DNA of 64,000 nt from contig NZ_VCHX02000147.1 of assembly GCF_005768555.2 (NCBI RefSeq), forward strand, positions 5,163 to 69,162. The letters run 5' to 3'. Positions 9,183 to 16,615 of this stretch are shown here, one piece after another. Origin of the DNA: Streptomyces sporangiiformans (GTDB taxonomy: Bacteria > Actinomycetota > Actinomycetes > Streptomycetales > Streptomycetaceae). Numbering within the stretch: position 1 is the stretch's first letter; the number at the start of each line of letters is the position of its first letter. Made by a program: the position numbers and the translations under genes. The notes below the pieces were generated by a model. The model had not been told where the DNA came from, searched no databases, and saw only the letters and a list, made by a program, of their open reading frames with translations.

Positions 9183-9206
9183 TTTATCGTCAGGGAGACG
9201 ACTATG
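9183..9206. promoter_or_regulatory. Candidate NrtR-type operator before the Nudix regulator
   Basis: An AT-richer inverted repeat TTTATCGTC-AGGGA-GACGACTATGA, with perfect core arms TCGTC (9187-9191) and GACGA (9197-9201), ends 8 bases before the start at 9215. Sites with CGTC/GACG arms are typical of actinobacterial NrtR regulators. Autoregulation is inferred. Confidence 0.5.
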
Positions 9207-9214
9207 ATCGCGGC

Positions 9215-9973
9215 ATGCCCTACGACCCGTCAGCCTTCCCACCCTTCGCCGTCACCGTTGACCTGGTCGTGTTGACCGTGCGTCGCCACGCCCTGTGTGC
9301 GCTGGCGGTGCGGAGGGGCGAGCCTCCGTTCCAGGGGCGGTGGGCGCTGCCCGGCGGCTTCGTACGGGCCGACGAGGACCTGGCACAGGCGGCCGCGCGG
9401 GAATTGGCCGAGGAGACCGGGCTGCGCGCCCACGACCCGGACGCTGCCGCTCAGGACAACGGCGCGCACCTGGAACAGCTCGCCACGTACGGCGACCCCA
9501 AGCGCGACCCGCGGATGAGGGTCGTCAGCGTCGCCCATCTCGCGCTCGCGCCCGATCTGCCGGCTCCCCGGGCGGGCGGCGACGCGAACAGTGCGCGCTG
9601 GGCCCCCGTCGAGGAGCTGCTCCAGCGGGGCGGCTACGGCCGCGAAGGGGAACTGGCGGCGCCGCTCGCCTTCGACCATGCGCAGATCCTGGCGGACGGG
9701 GTGGAGCGGGCCCGGTCCAAGATCGAGTACTCGTCGCTGGCGACGGCCTTCTGCCCGGCCGAGTTCACCGTCGGCGAGCTGCGCCGTGTGTATGAGGCGG
9801 TGTGGGGCGTGGCGCTGGATCCCCGCAATTTCCACCGCAAGGTGACCGGCACACCGGGGTTCCTCGTCCCGACCGGCGGTACCACCACCCGGCAGGGCGG
9901 CCGCCCCGCCCAGCTCTTCCGCGCGGGCGGCGCCACGCTGCTCAATCCCCCGATGCTGCGCCCCGAGGTCTGA
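9215..9973 (+). CDS. Nudix hydrolase / NrtR-like transcriptional regulator
   Basis: A 252-aa two-domain protein. Residues 10-150 form a Nudix fold with a complete Nudix box (GFVRADE then RELAEETGL, about 48-71). Residues 160-245 match the winged-helix DNA-binding tail of NrtR-type regulators (KIEYSSLATAFCP, RRVYEAVWG, NFHRKV). NrtR proteins sense ADP-ribose or related NAD metabolites and repress NAD genes; whether this one still hydrolyses substrate is open. The ATG at 9215 fits the conserved MPYDPSAFPPFAVTVDL start. Expression may be autoregulated through the inverted repeat just upstream. Confidence 0.82.
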   Translation: MPYDPSAFPPFAVTVDLVVLTVRRHALCALAVRRGEPPFQGRWALPGGFVRADEDLAQAAARELAEETGLRAHDPDAAAQDNGAHLEQLATYGDPKRDPRMRVVSVAHLALAPDLPAPRAGGDANSARWAPVEELLQRGGYGREGELAAPLAFDHAQILADGVERARSKIEYSSLATAFCPAEFTVGELRRVYEAVWGVALDPRNFHRKVTGTPGFLVPTGGTTTRQGGRPAQLFRAGGATLLNPPMLRPEV

Positions 9974-10052
9974 CGCACGACAAGGCCGGACGGGCGCGGG
10001 GCCTGCTCCTCGAAGCGCGTCACAGATGACCGAAAAAACGTAAATATCGCGC

Positions 10053-10058
10053 TATCTT
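10053..10058 (+). promoter_or_regulatory. Candidate -10 box for leaderless ABC transporter mRNA
   Basis: TATCTT ends 7 bases before the GTG at 10066, and no ribosome site is present. This spacing is common for leaderless Streptomyces transcripts. The -35 is not clear. Confidence 0.35.
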
Positions 10059-10065
10059 GCTTTGG

Positions 10066-11826
10066 GTGATCCAGGCCATCGGACTGACCAGCGACCCCCG
10101 CAAGGAGCTTCCGCCCGTCGTCGATGACGTGTCCTTCGAGGCGCACGCGGGCCGCGTCACCGCGCTCCTCGGAGCCCCGGGTGCGGGCAAGACGACGGCG
10201 CTGAGACTCATGCTCGAACTCCAACCAGGCCGCGGAATCACCTATTTCAGAGGCCGTCCGCTGCACCGAATCGCCCATCCCTCGCGTGAAGTGGGCGTTC
10301 TTCTCGGAGAGGTGCCCGGCCATCCGGCGCGCACCGTTCAGGGGCAACTCCGCATGCTGTGTGCCGCCGTGGGCGTGCCCGTCCGGCGTGCCGACGAGGT
10401 CCTCGAAGTGGTGGGCCTCGTCAGTCTGCGCGAGGAGCGCCTGGGCATGCTCTCACGCGGCATGGACCGTCGCCTCGGTCTGGCCTGCGCGCTGCTGCCC
10501 GACCCGCACACACTCGTTCTCGACGACCCCGCGGACGGACTCTCCACCCGCGAAAGCCGATGGCTGCACGGCATTCTGCGCGCGCACGCCGCCGAGGGCG
10601 GCACCGTGCTGTTCACCACGGACGACCCGAAGGAGGCCGCGCGGACCGCCGACCGGGTCGTCACGATCGACGAGGGCAGGCTCGTCGCCGACCAGGAAGT
10701 CGAGGACTTCGCCCGCACCCGGCTCCGGCCCCGTGTGGCCGTCCGCAGCCCGCATGCCGGCAGACTCGGCGCCCTTCTCGCCAAGGAGGCACGCAGAACA
10801 CGACGTTCCGTCGAAGTGGTGCGAGAGGACGGCAGCCGCCTCTCGGTGTACGGCAGTACATGCGCCGATGTCGGTGAAACCGCGCACCGCCACGGCATTC
10901 TGGTGCATCAACTCGCCGAGGAAATCGGTGACATGGGGCCCTACGCGAGACGGCAGGCCGCGAGCGAGCCTCAGGGGGACGTGTCCCCGGGGCGCACCGA
11001 TGAGGAGGGCGCGGAGGGGCTGTCCGCCCTTCCGCCGCCCATTTCCGTTCGCCAAGGGCCCAGCCCGTTGCGTCCTGTGCGTTACGAACTGCGCCGCGTG
11101 GCAGGAGTCGGCACCGGCTATCTGATCGCGGCCGCCGTACTCGCCGCCTCCGCCGTTCTCTCCGTACTCCTGGCGCGGGTGGGGCACACACCGCAGCCGC
11201 GCCTGCTCGCCGCGTGGCCGCAGGAACTGCCGCTGCCGCCCGCGGCGCTCGGTGCCGGCTGGCTCGGCGCCATCGCCTTCGGCGACGAGTTCCGCCACCC
11301 CGCCCTGGCGGCGGATCGCGGCACCGTCCCGCGGCGCCTGGGACTGCTCGCCGCCAAACTCCTCGTCGCCGCCGCCGTCGCGCTGGCTCTGGCCGTCCTC
11401 ACGGTGGGTGTGGACGCCGAACTGCTCTACATCGTCTACGGAGGGGAGCTCACCGCAGTTCCCATCGACTGGCCTTCGATGAGCGCGAGTTGGCTCGGAC
11501 TCATGGTGGGCTGTGCCTGGGCGGGCGTGCTGGCCGCGGGGATCTTCCGGTCGACGACCGCCGGACTCGCCGCGGTTCTGGCCGTACCGGTCGTGGTCGT
11601 ACCCCTTCTGCAGAAGGCATTGGAGGGGCCCTCTGTGCGAACCGCGGCCGGGTTTTCGACGCGGTTGCGTGAGCTCATGCTGGTGCCGTGGCCCTTCGGG
11701 GGCGAGCAATATCTGGCTGCCGGGGCGCGGATGATCGCCCAACCCGTGGGCGGTGCACTGGCGTTGTCGCTCACGGCCCTGCTCTGCGCGTATCTGCTCA
11801 CGACCCTGCGCAGCAGGTTCCGATGA
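10066..11826 (+). CDS. ABC transporter, ATPase and permease fused in one polypeptide
   Basis: A 586-aa protein. The N-terminal half is an ABC ATPase with Walker A GAPGAGKTT, signature-like LSRGMDRRLG and Walker B LVLDDPADGL. The catalytic Glu after Walker B is Asp, and the H-loop His is Asp (TTDDPKEA), so the ATPase looks degenerate. From about residue 340 there are roughly six hydrophobic segments ending in an Arg tail. GTG 10066 is chosen over TTG 10057 because of the promoter spacing. It lies just upstream of whiH, where an ABC gene also sits in other streptomycetes. Substrate unknown. Confidence 0.82.
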   Translation: MIQAIGLTSDPRKELPPVVDDVSFEAHAGRVTALLGAPGAGKTTALRLMLELQPGRGITYFRGRPLHRIAHPSREVGVLLGEVPGHPARTVQGQLRMLCAAVGVPVRRADEVLEVVGLVSLREERLGMLSRGMDRRLGLACALLPDPHTLVLDDPADGLSTRESRWLHGILRAHAAEGGTVLFTTDDPKEAARTADRVVTIDEGRLVADQEVEDFARTRLRPRVAVRSPHAGRLGALLAKEARRTRRSVEVVREDGSRLSVYGSTCADVGETAHRHGILVHQLAEEIGDMGPYARRQAASEPQGDVSPGRTDEEGAEGLSALPPPISVRQGPSPLRPVRYELRRVAGVGTGYLIAAAVLAASAVLSVLLARVGHTPQPRLLAAWPQELPLPPAALGAGWLGAIAFGDEFRHPALAADRGTVPRRLGLLAAKLLVAAAVALALAVLTVGVDAELLYIVYGGELTAVPIDWPSMSASWLGLMVGCAWAGVLAAGIFRSTTAGLAAVLAVPVVVVPLLQKALEGPSVRTAAGFSTRLRELMLVPWPFGGEQYLAAGARMIAQPVGGALALSLTALLCAYLLTTLRSRFR

Positions 11827-11889
11827 CGATCACCCGTGGCCGAGGTGTTCCTCGCGTGCGCACAACTCCTCGGAGAACGCCCATTTCTT

Positions 11890-11897
11890 TCCGATAA
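11890..11897 (+). promoter_or_regulatory. Candidate sigma-WhiG -10 element of whiH
   Basis: TCCGATAA matches 7 of 8 positions of the sigma-WhiG/FliA -10 consensus GCCGATAA and lies 92 bp upstream of the whiH start. At the usual distance the -35 region (CGGAGAAC) is a poor match to TAAAGTTT. whiH is a known WhiG target in S. coelicolor. Confidence 0.5.
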
Positions 11898-11989
11898 GGC
11901 GTCAATTGCGATGGGGTGAGCGATCACCCTTTCGTGTGCTTTTCACCAAAGACCTCAAGGGAGTTGGGGCCGACGCCGACAAAGGATGC

Positions 11990-12877
11990 GTGAGTACCCT
12001 TGCGCACACCATGATGACCGCCGCCCGCTCCGCCGACTCCGGCCTCGCCGGTCCGGGCGAACTCGACCGCTACCCCTATGTGGAGGCCCCTGGTGCCGAC
12101 CGTGTCGGTGCCCCAGTGTGGGACGGCGCGGACCCGGAGCTGGGCCGAGTCGGCAGGCGGGCCGCGGGCAGCCGCGGCCGCGGCCTGCACGGCCAACTCG
12201 TCCAGCAGCTGGGCCAGATGATTGTGTCCGGAGACCTGGGAGCCGACCGCCCGCTCGTGCCCGAAGAGATCGGCCAGCGGTTCGAGGTCTCCCGCACCGT
12301 CGTCCGTGAGTCACTCCGCGTCCTCGAGGCCAAGGGCCTGGTCAGCGCCCGCCCCAATGTCGGCACGCGTGTACGGCCCGTCAGTGACTGGAATCTTCTC
12401 GACCCGGACATCATCGAGTGGCGGGCCTTCGGGCCGCAGCGCGACGACCAGCGGCGTGAGCTGAGCGAGCTGCGCTGGACGATCGAGCCGCTGGCCGCCC
12501 GCCTCGCCGCCGGGCACGGACGCGAGGAGGTGAATCAGCGGCTCGCCGACATGGTCGAGATCATGGGCCATGCCATGGCGCAGGGTGACTCGCTCACCTT
12601 CTCGCGCGCCGACGCGGAGTTCCACTCGCTCCTCATTCAGGTCGCCGGCAACCGGATGCTGGAGCACCTGTCAGGGATCGTGTCGGCCGCGCTGCAGGTC
12701 TCCGGAGGTCCGGTCACCGGCTGTGACCGGCCGAACGAGACCTCCCTCGCGCACCACGCCCGGATCGTCGACGCCCTCGTCGCCAGTGACGGGGTGGGGG
12801 CGGAGGCTGCCATGCGTCAACTGCTCACCGTCCACCCCGAGGTGGAACGCGTGGTGCCCGCGCCGCGCGAGCACTGA
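11990..12877 (+). CDS. whiH: WhiH, GntR/FadR-family sporulation regulator
   Basis: A 295-aa protein. After a 55-residue N-terminus, a GntR winged helix spans about 60-125 (LVPEEIGQRFEVSRTVVRESLRVLE), followed by an FCD helical domain with metal-binding type residues (ELRWTIEPLAARLAA, DAEFHSLL, HHARIVDAL). Position immediately upstream of hrdB and the sequence match WhiH, needed for timely septation of aerial hyphae. The GTG at 11990 follows AAAGGA; the ATG at 12011 is an alternative. A WhiG-type -10 box lies upstream. The effector is unknown. Confidence 0.9.
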   Translation: MSTLAHTMMTAARSADSGLAGPGELDRYPYVEAPGADRVGAPVWDGADPELGRVGRRAAGSRGRGLHGQLVQQLGQMIVSGDLGADRPLVPEEIGQRFEVSRTVVRESLRVLEAKGLVSARPNVGTRVRPVSDWNLLDPDIIEWRAFGPQRDDQRRELSELRWTIEPLAARLAAGHGREEVNQRLADMVEIMGHAMAQGDSLTFSRADAEFHSLLIQVAGNRMLEHLSGIVSAALQVSGGPVTGCDRPNETSLAHHARIVDALVASDGVGAEAAMRQLLTVHPEVERVVPAPREH

Positions 12878-12946
12878 CCGCATACCGAGGGCGGCGCGTT
12901 CGGGGGCGTGCCCCCTCGCGCGGCAACGCTCGATCGGCGAACGATC

Positions 12947-13018
12947 CGCTGCCGGACTCTGCCGGACTCTGCTGGGCTCTGCCGGAAATCCTCTGGAATC
13001 CGGCAGAGTCCGGCAGCG
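12947..13018. repeat. Large inverted repeat built from 10-bp repeats between whiH and hrdB
   Basis: A perfect 20-bp inverted repeat (12947-12966 and 12999-13018) flanks a 32-base loop. The left arm and loop hold tandem copies of GCCGGACTCT (12951-12960, 12961-12970, then degenerate copies). It could end whiH transcription or form a regulatory structure ahead of hrdB. No T-run follows. Confidence 0.85.
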
Positions 13019-13305
13019 GGACGAGACGCCGAGCTCATTGACTGACCATGTTTGACCGTATCTGGCCGCTTTTGGGTGCTTACGGGGTGTGACTCGGGCC
13101 ACGCAGATTGGGCGTAACGCTCCACGGGGCAGCGCGATGACTTAAGAGGTGACAGTCGAGGAGGGAATACGGACGCCGCTCACGGCGCTGTGCATCTTCC
13201 CGGCCCCCGCCCGCGCCGTCGGCTATCCCCAAGTCGTCGGTCGTCGGCTCCGGTCCACATTGGACGGGGCCGGAAGCCGTTTTCCAACGTTCCGAGAGGT
13301 TGTTC
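13019..13305 (+). promoter_or_regulatory. hrdB upstream region and leader
   Basis: A 287-bp non-coding stretch before hrdB. TTGACT (13038) and TTGACC (13052) resemble -35 boxes, but no convincing -10 follows at correct spacing. hrdB promoters are read by special sigma factors in other streptomycetes, so absence of a standard promoter is not surprising. A short frame at 13149-13376 overlaps the hrdB start but has no ribosome site. Confidence 0.35.
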
Positions 13306-14850
13306 GTGTCGGCCAGCACATCCCGTACGCTCCCGCCGGAGATCGCCGAGTCCATCTCTGTCATGGCGCTCATTGAGCGGGGAAAGGCTGAGGGGCAGAT
13401 CGCCGGCGATGACGTGCGTCGGGCCTTCGAAGCTGACCAGATTCCGGCCACTCAGTGGAAGAACGTACTGCGCAGCCTCAACCAGATCCTCGAGGAAGAG
13501 GGTGTGACGCTGATGGTCAGTGCCGCGGAGCCCAAGCGCACCCGAAAGAGCGTCGCAGCGAAGAGTCCGGCCAAGCGCACGGCCACCAAGACCGTCCCGG
13601 CGAAGACGGCGACGGCCAAGAAGGCCACCGCCACCGCCGCCCCCGCGATGCCTGCCGCTGACGCTCCCGCCGAGGAAGCCCCCGCCAAGAAGGCCGCTGC
13701 CAAGAAGACGACGGCGAAGAAGGCCGTCGCGAAGAAAACCGTCGCCAAGAAGACGACGGCCAAGAAGACCACCGCCAAGAAGGACGACGTCGAGCTGATC
13801 GACGAGGAGGCGGCGGTCGAGGAGACCCCGGGTACCGGCAAGCCCGGTGCCGAAGAGCCCACCGAGGACGGCGCCCAGGGCTTCGTCCTGTCGGACGAGG
13901 ACGAGGACGACGCGCCCGCGCAGCAGGTCGCCGCGGCCGGTGCCACGGCTGACCCCGTCAAGGACTACCTCAAGCAGATCGGCAAGGTCCCGCTGCTCAA
14001 CGCCGAGCAGGAGGTCGAGCTCGCCAAGCGCATCGAGGCCGGCCTGTTCGCCGAGGACAAGCTCGCCAACGCCGACAAGCTCGCCCCGAAGCTCAAGCGC
14101 GAGCTGGAGATCATCGCCGAGGACGGCCGCCGCGCCAAGAACCACCTCCTGGAGGCCAACCTCCGCCTGGTGGTCTCCCTCGCCAAGCGCTACACGGGTC
14201 GCGGCATGCTCTTCCTGGATCTCATCCAGGAGGGCAACCTCGGTCTGATCCGCGCGGTAGAAAAGTTTGACTACACCAAGGGCTACAAGTTCTCGACGTA
14301 TGCGACCTGGTGGATCCGTCAGGCGATCACCCGCGCCATGGCCGACCAGGCCCGCACCATCCGTATCCCGGTGCACATGGTCGAGGTCATCAACAAGCTC
14401 GCGCGTGTGCAGCGTCAGATGCTCCAGGACCTGGGCCGCGAGCCCACCCCGGAGGAGCTGGCCAAGGAGCTCGACATGACCCCGGAAAAGGTCATCGAGG
14501 TCCAGAAGTACGGCCGCGAGCCGATCTCGCTGCACACCCCGCTGGGTGAGGACGGTGACAGCGAGTTCGGTGACCTCATCGAGGACTCCGAGGCTGTCGT
14601 CCCGGCCGACGCGGTCAGCTTCACGCTCCTCCAGGAGCAGCTGCACTCCGTGCTCGACACGCTGTCCGAGCGCGAGGCGGGCGTCGTCTCCATGCGTTTC
14701 GGTCTCACCGATGGTCAGCCGAAGACCCTCGACGAGATCGGCAAGGTGTACGGCGTGACGCGTGAGCGTATCCGCCAGATCGAGTCCAAGACGATGTCGA
14801 AGCTGCGTCACCCGTCGCGCTCGCAGGTGCTGCGCGACTACCTCGACTAG
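13306..14850 (+). CDS. hrdB: Principal RNA polymerase sigma factor HrdB
   Basis: A 514-aa group 1 sigma-70 factor for vegetative promoters. The N-terminus (SASTSRTLPPEIAES) is followed by a Lys/Ala-rich linker (about 75-165, KKTTAKK repeats) and an acidic DEDEDD patch. Region 1.2 starts near 216 (DPVKDYLKQIGKVPLLNAEQ), region 2 includes FSTYATWWIRQAITRA, and region 4.2 has GVTRERIRQIESKTMSKLRHP, ending RDYLD. The GTG at 13306 follows GAGAGG. Transcription ends at the hairpin 14871-14905. Confidence 0.98.
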   Translation: MSASTSRTLPPEIAESISVMALIERGKAEGQIAGDDVRRAFEADQIPATQWKNVLRSLNQILEEEGVTLMVSAAEPKRTRKSVAAKSPAKRTATKTVPAKTATAKKATATAAPAMPAADAPAEEAPAKKAAAKKTTAKKAVAKKTVAKKTTAKKTTAKKDDVELIDEEAAVEETPGTGKPGAEEPTEDGAQGFVLSDEDEDDAPAQQVAAAGATADPVKDYLKQIGKVPLLNAEQEVELAKRIEAGLFAEDKLANADKLAPKLKRELEIIAEDGRRAKNHLLEANLRLVVSLAKRYTGRGMLFLDLIQEGNLGLIRAVEKFDYTKGYKFSTYATWWIRQAITRAMADQARTIRIPVHMVEVINKLARVQRQMLQDLGREPTPEELAKELDMTPEKVIEVQKYGREPISLHTPLGEDGDSEFGDLIEDSEAVVPADAVSFTLLQEQLHSVLDTLSEREAGVVSMRFGLTDGQPKTLDEIGKVYGVTRERIRQIESKTMSKLRHPSRSQVLRDYLD

Positions 14851-14870
14851 GTCTCGTCCATACGTCACGA

Positions 14871-14905
14871 GGGCCCGGTCTCCCGTACAGGGAGCCGGGC
14901 CCTTT
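14871..14905 (+). terminator. hrdB terminator
   Basis: The stem GGGCCCGGTCTCCC / GGGAGCCGGGCCC with a 5-base loop is followed by CTTTGGTCT, 20 bases after the hrdB stop. Confidence 0.85.
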
Positions 14906-14940
14906 GGTCTGCGCGGAGTGCGCGCCACCATCCGGTGAGT

Positions 14941-14973
14941 CACTCTGGGTTTTACTGTTGTCAACCCAGAGTG
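14941..14973. promoter_or_regulatory. Perfect 11-bp inverted repeat at the protease ribosome site
   Basis: CACTCTGGGTT (14941-14951) and AACCCAGAGTG (14963-14973) form a perfect stem with an 11-base loop. The right arm runs straight into the GAGGAG ribosome site of the protease gene. It may be an operator or an RNA hairpin that limits translation. Confidence 0.7.
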
Positions 14974-14983
14974 AGGAGTCCGT

Positions 14984-15802
14984 ATGTCCCGTCCCTTCGC
15001 CCGAGCGCTTGCTCTCGCGGTCGCGGCGGCCGTGTCACCGCTGGCGTCTCCTGCCCCCGCGGCGGCCGACAGCGTCGTACTCGGCGGCTATCCCGTAGAG
15101 ATCTCGCAGAGCCCGTGGACGGTGGCGTTGTCCAGCCGTGACCGGTTCGGGGGCACGCGTGCGGGGCAGTTCTGCGGGGGTGTGGTGATCGGCCGGTCGA
15201 CCGTGCTGACCGCGGCGCACTGCATGAGCCGACAGGTGCTGGGAGCGCCCGCGCGGCAGATCCGCGATCTCAAGGTGATCGCCGGGCGCGGGGATCTACT
15301 GGCGGACGGAGGCAGGGAGATCTCCCTGAGCAGTGTGTGGATCAACCCGGCGTACAACGCGTACACGAACGCCGGTGACTTCGCTGTGCTCACCCTCGCC
15401 GAGCCGCTCCCCGCGAGCTCCGTCATCGGCATGGCGGGCCCCGGCGACGCGGCCTACCGGCCGGGTACGGACGCTGTGGTCTACGGCTGGGGCGACATCA
15501 CGGGCCGAGGCGACTATGTGCGCGGTCTGCGGGCCGCACGGGTGGATGTGCTGTCCGATGCCGTCTGCGAGAAGGCGTATCCAGGCAGTGCGGGCGGAAC
15601 GTATCGGTCCGGTGCCATGCTGTGCGCCGGGGAGCCGGCCGGTGGCCGGGATGCCTGCCAGGGGGACAGCGGTGGGCCGCTGGTCGCCCAGGGGCGGCTG
15701 ATCGGCCTGGTGTCGTGGGGGAGGGGCTGCGGACGGGCCGGCAGCCCAGGGGTGTACACGCGGGTCTCTGACGTCGTCAGGGCGCTGCGTATGGGTCGCT
15801 GA
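14984..15802 (+). CDS. Secreted trypsin-like serine protease (S1A)
   Basis: A 272-aa preprotein. The signal peptide spans residues 1 to about 27 (RALALAVAAAVSPLASPAPAAA, cleaved near ADS). The catalytic triad is His in LTAAHC, Asp in NAGDFAVLTL and Ser in GDSGGPLV. Paired Cys residues flank the His and Ser segments. Unlike classic trypsins, mature-like sequence (SVVLGGYPVEIS) follows the signal almost at once, so the pro-region is very short. Strong RBS GAGGAG lies 5 bases from the ATG. The same gene type sits between hrdB and parE in other streptomycetes. It probably degrades extracellular protein. Confidence 0.93.
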   Translation: MSRPFARALALAVAAAVSPLASPAPAAADSVVLGGYPVEISQSPWTVALSSRDRFGGTRAGQFCGGVVIGRSTVLTAAHCMSRQVLGAPARQIRDLKVIAGRGDLLADGGREISLSSVWINPAYNAYTNAGDFAVLTLAEPLPASSVIGMAGPGDAAYRPGTDAVVYGWGDITGRGDYVRGLRAARVDVLSDAVCEKAYPGSAGGTYRSGAMLCAGEPAGGRDACQGDSGGPLVAQGRLIGLVSWGRGCGRAGSPGVYTRVSDVVRALRMGR

Positions 15803-15849
15803 CGGGCATGCCGCCGGCAGGGACACAGGAGAGCCGCTGTGCACGAGTC

Positions 15850-15885
15850 CGGGCGGCCACCCCTCGAAGGAGAGGTGGCCGCCCG
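15850..15885. terminator. Bidirectional terminator between protease and DUF7455 genes
   Basis: CGGGCGGCCACC (15850-15861) pairs perfectly with GGTGGCCGCCCG (15874-15885) between two convergent genes. Confidence 0.8.
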
Positions 15886-15930
15886 GGCAACCGGCCTGTG
15901 CCGGAGCTGGCTCGTCGTGGATGCGAAGTG

Positions 15931-16161
15931 TCAACGCTCTTCGTCGTTGGCGCTTGCCGGGGCGGCCGTCAGCCGCTCCGTCTCGTCCTGTATCTCAGCG
16001 GCGATCTTCTTGAGTTCCGGCTCGAACTTGCGTCCGTGGTGGGCGCAAAAGAGCAGTTCACCACCGCTGAGGAGCACGACGCGCAGATATGCCTGGGCGC
16101 CGCAACGGTCGCAGCGGTCAGCGGCCGTCAGCGGGCTCGCGGGGGTCAGAACAGTAGTCAC
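15931..16161 (-). CDS. Small zinc-ribbon-like protein (DUF7455)
   Basis: A 76-aa actinobacterial protein. CDRCGAQ and LFCAHHGRKF supply a Cys-X2-Cys plus Cys-X2-His set likely to bind one zinc, followed by a charged helix (FEPELKKIAAEIQDETERL). The GTG start follows GAAGAGGCGAC. The family often lies near hrdB and is of unknown function. Confidence 0.85.
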   Translation of the reverse strand: MTTVLTPASPLTAADRCDRCGAQAYLRVVLLSGGELLFCAHHGRKFEPELKKIAAEIQDETERLTAAPASANDEER

Positions 16162-16615
16162 GTCGCCTCTTCTCTAGCTCGACGAGCTGTCGTACCAGGG
16201 TCAACATCCAACCAGGCCTAAAACGTTCCCGCTCGTGGCTCTTCCTCGAAAAATTTCTCTCCGAGTCGGCTGTCTGCTGCCGGTTGGCGGCGAATGAGCC
16301 GTATTGCGTGTCTTTGTGTCTTACGGGTTCGCGCTGTCTGTCAGGGTCGGTCCTCCCGGCTGGATTGCCGGTTTGTTCATGAGGACGTGCCCGGAGCCTA
16401 AATGGTTCATGCCTGGAAGGGAACGTGATGTGTACTTCACTCGATCGAGGGATCGAACATGCATGCGACTCTGGGTGGGCCTGGTCTAGTCTGACTTTCG
16501 GACGAGGGTGGCGTTACAACGGCTCTACCAGGCCTCGGTACCCTCGGACCGGCGACCGAAGCCGGGGCCCTTACCCAACAGGGCCCCACCTGAAATTCAG
16601 CGAGGAGCGAACCGC
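16162..16615 (+). promoter_or_regulatory. parE upstream region with 5' hairpin
   Basis: A 454-bp non-coding stretch upstream of parE. A candidate -10 TAGTCT (16487-16492) has a weak GAC-containing -35 about 17 bp upstream. A hairpin GGGGCCC-(10)-GGGCCCC at 16564-16587 lies just ahead of the GAGGAG ribosome site. No protein-coding gene was seen. Confidence 0.4.

Noticed and set aside
13038..13064. TTGACT/TATCTG as a standard hrdB promoter
   Set aside because: The spacer is only 15 bp and the -10 is weak; not strong enough to call.
13149..13376. Possible 75-aa leader peptide upstream of hrdB
   Set aside because: No ribosome site at proper spacing, overlaps the hrdB start out of frame, no recognisable protein.
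13180..14964. 594-aa minus-strand open frame opposite hrdB
   Set aside because: Antisense of the Lys/Ala-rich and conserved regions of hrdB, Leu/Gly/Arg-biased, no support.
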